DNA from: UBA11164 sp034376725
GTDB lineage: Bacteria; Pseudomonadota; Gammaproteobacteria; Xanthomonadales; Xanthomonadaceae
Reading direction: 5' to 3'
DNA: 64,000 bases
NCBI GenBank assembly: GCA_034376725.1
Contig: JAXMJH010000140.1
Location: forward strand, 1-64,000
Within the stretch, counting starts at the first letter, position 1, and every line of letters starts with the position of its first letter. A model generated the notes under the pieces. It was given only the letters and a program-made list of their open reading frames with translations. It was not told the origin of the DNA and ran no database searches. This document shows positions 59,889-64,000 of the stretch, one piece after another. The position numbers and the translations under genes were made by a program.

Positions 59889-60379
59889 TGAGCGCCCGGC
59901 CAAGCGAATCCGCTCAGCCGGCGCCGGCAATCCGGCAACTGCGCGAGGCCGACATCGACGCGGTGATGGTCATCGAGCGCAGCGCCTACGAATTTCCCTG
60001 GACCCGGGGCATTTTTGTCGACTGCCTGCGTGCCGGCTACAGCTGCTGGCTGCTGGAACAGGGCAACGCCATCCTCGGCTACACCGTGGTCAGTGTGGCG
60101 GCCGACGAAGCGCACATTCTCAATCTCTGCGTGGCGCCGGACTTTCAGGGCCATGGCCTGTCGAAGCGCCTGCTCAAGCGGGCGCTGGACACCGCGCTCT
60201 GGTACGACGCGCAGCGGATATTCCTGGAAGTGAGGCCCAGCAACCGGCCGGCGATCTCGCTGTACAGCAATGCTGGATTCAACGAAATCGGCACCCGTCC
60301 GAACTACTATCCGGCGCGCAACGGCCGCGAGGATGCCATCGTGATGGCCCGCGAGTTGCTGCGGCCTGAGCCTGCCTAG
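59888..60379 (+). CDS. rimI: Ribosomal protein S18 N-alpha-acetyltransferase
   Basis: A 163-residue GNAT acetyltransferase that acetylates the N-terminal Ala of S18. It shows IRQLREADIDAVMVIERSAY, the AHILNLCVAPDFQGHGLSKR acetyl-CoA motif (V..PxxQGxGxSK) and VRPSNRPAISLYSNAGFNEI plus RPNYYPARNGREDAIVM, the RimI-specific ending. Its start overlaps the preceding stop as TGATG. It converges with valS across a repeat. Confidence 0.94.
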   Translation: MSARPSESAQPAPAIRQLREADIDAVMVIERSAYEFPWTRGIFVDCLRAGYSCWLLEQGNAILGYTVVSVAADEAHILNLCVAPDFQGHGLSKRLLKRALDTALWYDAQRIFLEVRPSNRPAISLYSNAGFNEIGTRPNYYPARNGREDAIVMARELLRPEPA

Positions 60380-60386
60380 GCAGCGC

Positions 60387-60470
60387 GGGCGAAGCCCGAC
60401 AGGCTCCCAGGAGCCTGCGTAGGCGAAGCCCGACAGGCGGAGCCTGCGTAGGCAAAGCCCGACAGGCCCC
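60387..60470. repeat. Tandem GCGAAGCCCGACAGGC repeats between rimI and valS
   Basis: Three imperfect units built of GGCGAAGCCCGACAGGC and GAGCCTGCGTA, about 29-35 bp long. GCCTGCGTAGGC and AGGCTCCCAGGAGCCT inside are palindromic, so RNA from either strand can fold into hairpins. It fills the 108-bp gap between convergent genes and may act as a shared terminator. Confidence 0.7.
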
Positions 60471-60487
60471 AGGATCGCCGCGCGCGT

Positions 60488-63400
60488 TCAGCCCAGCCGC
60501 TGGTGCTGCTCGGTCAGGCTGTCGAGCTGGTGGCTCCAATCGGCCAGGCGCCGGCGCTCCTGATCGACCACGGCAGCTGGAGCGTTGTCCACGAAGGTGG
60601 CATTGCCCAGCTTGCCCTGGCATTTGCCGATCTCGGCCTGGACCCGCTTGATCTCCTTGTCCAGGCGGGCGCGTTCGGCGTCGACATCGATCAGCCCGGC
60701 CAGCGGCAACAGCACGCGCAGTTCGCCGATCACGGCCGCGGCGGCGGCCGGTGGGTCGGTTCCTTCGGTCAGCCAGGCCTGCGATTCGATGGAGGCGATG
60801 AAGCCGATGCTGCCGGCAAAGCGCTTCGCCCGCTCGCGGTCGCCGGCAATGCCGGCCTCGAACAGCAGCGGAAGCGGCTTGCGCGGCGGCAGGTTCATCT
60901 CGCTGCGCAGCTTGCGCACCGCCGAAATCACCGCCTTCAGCCATTCGATATCGGCTTCGGCATTTGCGTCGGCCTCGCCGATGTCGGCGGCCACCGGATA
61001 CGGCCGCTGGCCGATGCTGTCCTCGGTCAGCCCGAGCGCCGGCTTGACCGACTGCCAGATTTCTTCGGTGACGAAGGGAATCAGCGGATGCAGGGCACGC
61101 AGCAGGGTTTCCAGAACGGTCAGCAGCGTGCGCCGCGTACTGGCGGCCGCCTCGGCATCGTCGCCTGCCAGCGCCGGCTTCGCCAGTTCAAGAAACCAAT
61201 CGCAGAATTCGTTCCAGGTGAACTCGTACAGCGCATGACTGGCCAGATCGAACCGGTAGGCCGCGAGCTGGTTCTCGACTTCGCCAAGGGTCGCGGCGAG
61301 ACGGGCGAGGATCCAGCGTTCAGCGTGGGTCGCTGCGTTAGGGGAATGGGGAATCGGGAATCGGGAATGGTCAGGGACGGGAATCGGGAATCGGGAATCG
61401 GGAATCGTTGTCGTCGCAGTTGTTGTGAGACCGGCCTCGGGCGTGGTGTCGGTCGCTTTTGACGAATCCCGAATCTCGAATCCCGAATGCCCGCAGTTGA
61501 TAAGCACAAACCGCGATGCATTCCACAGCTTGTTGCAGAACGCCTTGTAGCCCTCGCAGCGGCTGAGGTCGAACTTGATGTCGCGGCCGTGGCTGGCGAG
61601 GCTGGCGAAGGTGAAGCGCAGGGCGTCGGCGCCAAAGGCGGGGATGCCGTCGGGGAACTCCTTGCGGGTGGCCTTCTCGATTTTTGCCGCCATCTGCGGC
61701 TGCATCAGGCCGGCGGTGCGCTTGGCGACCAGGGCATCGAGGCTGATGCCGTCGATCAGGTCGATCGGGTCGAGCACGTTGCCCTTGGACTTGGACATTT
61801 TCTGGCCGTCCTTGTCGCGCACCAGACCGGTGATATAAACGTCCTTGAACGGAATCTGCCCGGTGAAGTGGTCGGTCATCATCACCATCCGCGCGACCCA
61901 GAAGAAGATGATGTCGAAGCCGGTGACCAGCACGCTGGACGGCAGGTAGCGGTCGAAACCGCGCTCGGCCATGGCTTGTTGGTTGGGCCAGCCGAGCGTG
62001 GAGAACGGCCACAGGGCGGAGCTGAACCAGGTTTCCAGCACGTCGTTGTCGCGGGTGAGGCACAGCTGCGGGAAGCCATAGGAGCGAAGTTTTTGCTCGA
62101 TCTGAATTTCGCTGTCGTCGGACGAGAGTCCGGCGTTCTCAATGGTGTTCTCGTTATCTGTGGCCCTCAGGAATTTCGCGTAAGCCTCGAATGGCGTTTT
62201 GCCGACATAGTGCCTGCCATGATTGTCGTACCACGCCGGAATGCGGTGACCCCACCAGAGCTGGCGGCTGATGCACCAGTCCTGGATGTTTTCCATCCAG
62301 TGCCGGTAGGTGTTGATCCAGTTCGGCGGCACGAAGCGGATGCTGCCCGGCGTGCCATCGACGCCTTCGACCAGCTCCAGCCCACGCCGGCCCAGTTCAT
62401 CCATCTTCACGAACCATTGGTAAGTGAGCAAAGACTCGATCACCTGGCCGGTGCGGTCGCCTCTGGGCACCTGAAGTTTGTGCGGTTTGGTTTCGATCAG
62501 CAGGCCGAGCGCTTCGAGATCGGCCAATACGGATTTGCGCGCGTCGTAGCGGTCAAGGCCACGGTACTTCGCGGGGGCGTTGTTATTGATCGCCGCCGTC
62601 GGTGTGAAGATGTTGATCGGTTCGAAACCGTGGCGCTGGCCGATCGCGTAATCGTTGGGATCGTGCGCCGGGGTGATCTTCACGCAGCCGGTGCCGAACT
62701 CGCGTTCGACGTAGGCATCTTTGATGATCGGAATCTCGCGCTCGCACAGCGGAAGTCGTAGAGTCTTTCCGACCAGATGCGCGTAGCGCTCGTCATCCGG
62801 ATGCACGGCCACGCAGACATCGCCGAGCAGGGTTTCCGGGCGGGTGGTGGCGACCACCAGGCCGGGTCGGCCGTCCGGCCCGCGCAGCGATTCATCAGCG
62901 AACGGGTACAGGATCGACCAGAGAAAGCCGTCTTCTTCCTCGCTGACCACTTCCAGATCGGAAATGGCGGTCTTGAGCACCGGGTCCCAGTTGACCAGGC
63001 GCTGCCCGCGATAGATCAGGCCCTGCTCATGCAGCCGAACGAAGCATTCGACCACGGCTTCGGACGGCATCTCGTCCATGGTGAACACGCTGCGCGACCA
63101 GTCGCCGGAGGCGCCGAGCCTTCGCATCTGCCGTTCGATGGTGTCGCCGGAATGCTGCTTCCACTCCCAGACCTTCTCGACGAACGCCTCGCGGCCCAGC
63201 CCTTCGCGGGTGAGATTTTCGGCGGCCAGATTGCGCGACACCACCATCTCGGTCGCGATGCCGGCATGGTCGGAACCCACCTGCCAGAGCGTGTCGAAGC
63301 CGCGCATCCGGTGATAGCGGATCAACGCGTCCATCAGCGTGTGCTGGAAGGCGTGACCCATGTGCAGGGTGCCGGTGACGTTCGGCGGCGGCAGCAGGAT

Positions 63401-63514
63401 GCAGTAAGGCGGGCCTTCCCCCGACGGCGCGAACGCCCCGCTGGTTTCCCAATGCTGGTACCAGCGGGTCTCGAATTCGGCGGGGCTGTAGCTTTTCGGA
63501 AGAGAGTCGGACAT
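60488..63514 (-). CDS. valS: Valyl-tRNA synthetase with an in-frame repeat insertion
   Basis: Charges tRNA-Val. The 1008-residue enzyme has HIGH as PPNVTGTLHMGHAFQHTL near residue 46, an editing domain, KMSKS as DGQKMSKSKGNVLDPIDLI, the anticodon-binding domain and the C-terminal coiled coil (ARLDKEIKRVQAEIGKC). Between NASRFVLIN and ERWILARL there are 58 residues where the E. coli enzyme has about 18 (roughly residues 670-725 here). The extra piece contains IPDSRFPIP and SRFPIP words encoded by a GGGAATC heptamer array. The start at 63514 fits the MSDSLPKSYSPAEFE opening; no good ribosome-binding site is visible. holC lies upstream as usual. Confidence 0.97.
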   Translation of the reverse strand: MSDSLPKSYSPAEFETRWYQHWETSGAFAPSGEGPPYCILLPPPNVTGTLHMGHAFQHTLMDALIRYHRMRGFDTLWQVGSDHAGIATEMVVSRNLAAENLTREGLGREAFVEKVWEWKQHSGDTIERQMRRLGASGDWSRSVFTMDEMPSEAVVECFVRLHEQGLIYRGQRLVNWDPVLKTAISDLEVVSEEEDGFLWSILYPFADESLRGPDGRPGLVVATTRPETLLGDVCVAVHPDDERYAHLVGKTLRLPLCEREIPIIKDAYVEREFGTGCVKITPAHDPNDYAIGQRHGFEPINIFTPTAAINNNAPAKYRGLDRYDARKSVLADLEALGLLIETKPHKLQVPRGDRTGQVIESLLTYQWFVKMDELGRRGLELVEGVDGTPGSIRFVPPNWINTYRHWMENIQDWCISRQLWWGHRIPAWYDNHGRHYVGKTPFEAYAKFLRATDNENTIENAGLSSDDSEIQIEQKLRSYGFPQLCLTRDNDVLETWFSSALWPFSTLGWPNQQAMAERGFDRYLPSSVLVTGFDIIFFWVARMVMMTDHFTGQIPFKDVYITGLVRDKDGQKMSKSKGNVLDPIDLIDGISLDALVAKRTAGLMQPQMAAKIEKATRKEFPDGIPAFGADALRFTFASLASHGRDIKFDLSRCEGYKAFCNKLWNASRFVLINCGHSGFEIRDSSKATDTTPEAGLTTTATTTIPDSRFPIPVPDHSRFPIPHSPNAATHAERWILARLAATLGEVENQLAAYRFDLASHALYEFTWNEFCDWFLELAKPALAGDDAEAAASTRRTLLTVLETLLRALHPLIPFVTEEIWQSVKPALGLTEDSIGQRPYPVAADIGEADANAEADIEWLKAVISAVRKLRSEMNLPPRKPLPLLFEAGIAGDRERAKRFAGSIGFIASIESQAWLTEGTDPPAAAAAVIGELRVLLPLAGLIDVDAERARLDKEIKRVQAEIGKCQGKLGNATFVDNAPAAVVDQERRRLADWSHQLDSLTEQHQRLG
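61341..61492. repeat. Heptamer repeat element inside valS
   Basis: A left arm of GGGAATC heptamers (about 61341-61407), a 55-bp core containing GGTCGCTTTTGACG, and a right arm of AATCCCG heptamers (about 61463-61492). It matches the build of the elements at 34.96-35.35 and 63.54-63.69 kb. The whole stays in the valS reading frame. Because 7 bp is not a multiple of 3, three heptamers encode one seven-residue unit, IPDSRFP. Confidence 0.88.
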
Positions 63515-63539
63515 CGGGTCGGCTTGGTTGGGTTGGAGC

Positions 63540-63690
63540 GGGGAATGGGGAATGGAGGGCCGGGAATCGGGAATCGGGAATAGGGAATCGCAAAAGCCTG
63601 GAGCGAGAAGCTTTTCGCCTTGGCGGCTTGGGGGCCAGGAGCGTGCTCTCGGCTCTGTCGATTCCCCATTCCCGATTCCCGATTCCCGGC
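63540..63690. repeat. Inverted-arm heptamer element between valS and holC
   Basis: Left arm GGGAATGGGGAATGG to GGGAATAGGGAATCG (about 63540-63590), a 67-bp core with AGCTTTTCGCC, and a right arm of ATTCCCG heptamers (about 63658-63690). The two arms are complementary and could form a long hairpin in the valS leader, starting 26 bp before the valS start codon. Confidence 0.88.
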
Positions 63691-63699
63691 CCCCCGGCG

Positions 63700-64000
63700 T
63701 CACATATCGTACTTGTTGAGCTCGAATCCGCGCGCCTGGTAGTCCTTCCAGCGCTGGCGCAGGGGGTCGCGGGCGGCCGGGTCGGCGGGCACGACTTCCA
63801 GCACGCGCTCGCAGGTGCCGGTGAAGGCCTGGTCGCGGAGATTGATGATCAGCGGTCGGGCCGGGGTATCGGTGTCCGGAGTGGCGATCAGTACCGGGGT
63901 GATGTCGTCGTCCTCGTCCTGCCCAGCGATCTGGTGCGCAATATAGGTATCGGCGTCGAATGCCCACAGCAGATCGTCCAGCGCCTCGGCCTGGCTGCGA
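63700..64000 (-). CDS. holC: DNA polymerase III chi subunit, C-terminal part (runs off the window)
   Basis: The last 100 codons of a frame that continues beyond the right edge. The translation includes LDDLLWAFDADTYIAHQIAG, ATPDTDTPARPLIINLRDQ and RWKDYQARGFELNKYDM at the C-terminus, all typical of HolC, the clamp-loader accessory subunit that contacts SSB. Its order before valS is the common gammaproteobacterial arrangement. The stop codon is TGA at 63700-63702, ten bases from the repeat element. Confidence 0.9.
   Translation of the reverse strand, partial: RSQAEALDDLLWAFDADTYIAHQIAGQDEDDDITPVLIATPDTDTPARPLIINLRDQAFTGTCERVLEVVPADPAARDPLRQRWKDYQARGFELNKYDM

Overview
The window is a chromosomal segment of a high-GC gammaproteobacterium, most likely of the Xanthomonadales/Lysobacterales type (a Wenzhouxiangella-like relative is my guess, not proven). 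Pointers are the SAH riboswitch before ahcY, a Lys/Ala-rich histone H1-like protein, a short H-NS-like protein, pilB/pilC/pilD, a fused cysN-cysC, holC-valS, and dispersed GGGAATC-type repeats. No rRNA, tRNA or CRISPR array was seen. Coding density is high and nearly everything looks chromosomal; the accessory material is the left edge (IS21-like end, truncated vapC, unknown gene) and a lower-GC HNH endonuclease pair at 6.1-7.3 kb.

Layout. 0-2.7 kb: IS remnant, broken toxin gene, unknown gene, membrane-anchored reductase. 2.7-8.7 kb: the activated-methyl cycle genes ahcY (riboswitch controlled) and metK, separated by ndh and the HNH pair. 8.8-13.7 kb: dusB, a YegP-like protein, a nucleoside transporter/ribokinase pair and a membrane diguanylate cyclase. 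14.2-18.2 kb: a GDT1-family exporter, an ECF sigma/anti-sigma/PDZ operon and an alpha/beta hydrolase. 18.2-25.1 kb: an iron block with a FecA-like receptor and a ferric ABC binding protein plus permease, both behind Fur-like boxes, flanking a QmcA/NfeD membrane pair. 25.3-29.6 kb: gcvT, gcvH, gcvPA, then a long leader and the histone-like gene. 29.9-38.3 kb: PAS-GGDEF-EAL protein, M48 protease, pilD convergent with pilBC. 38.5-44.6 kb: etfB, cysD-cysNC, ETF-ubiquinone oxidoreductase, AlkB-like dioxygenase. 44.7-51.6 kb: Mla-type lipid transport operon, EamA transporter, ThrE exporter, H-NS-like gene. 52-55.9 kb: two-component system followed by a GMC oxidoreductase with phased repeats in its promoter. 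56-64 kb: proS, two DUF4124 proteins, pssA-holD-like-rimI, valS and the 3' part of holC.

The most unusual signal is a family of heptameric GGGAATC arrays, often arranged as inverted arms around a core. Copies lie near 25.1, 35.0-35.3 and 63.5-63.7 kb between genes, and one at 61.34-61.49 kb lies inside valS, in frame, adding about 40 residues with an IPDSRFP-type peptide repeat between the catalytic part and the anticodon-binding domain. This resembles the in-frame palindromic elements known from Rickettsia, but in an unrelated lineage and with a different sequence.
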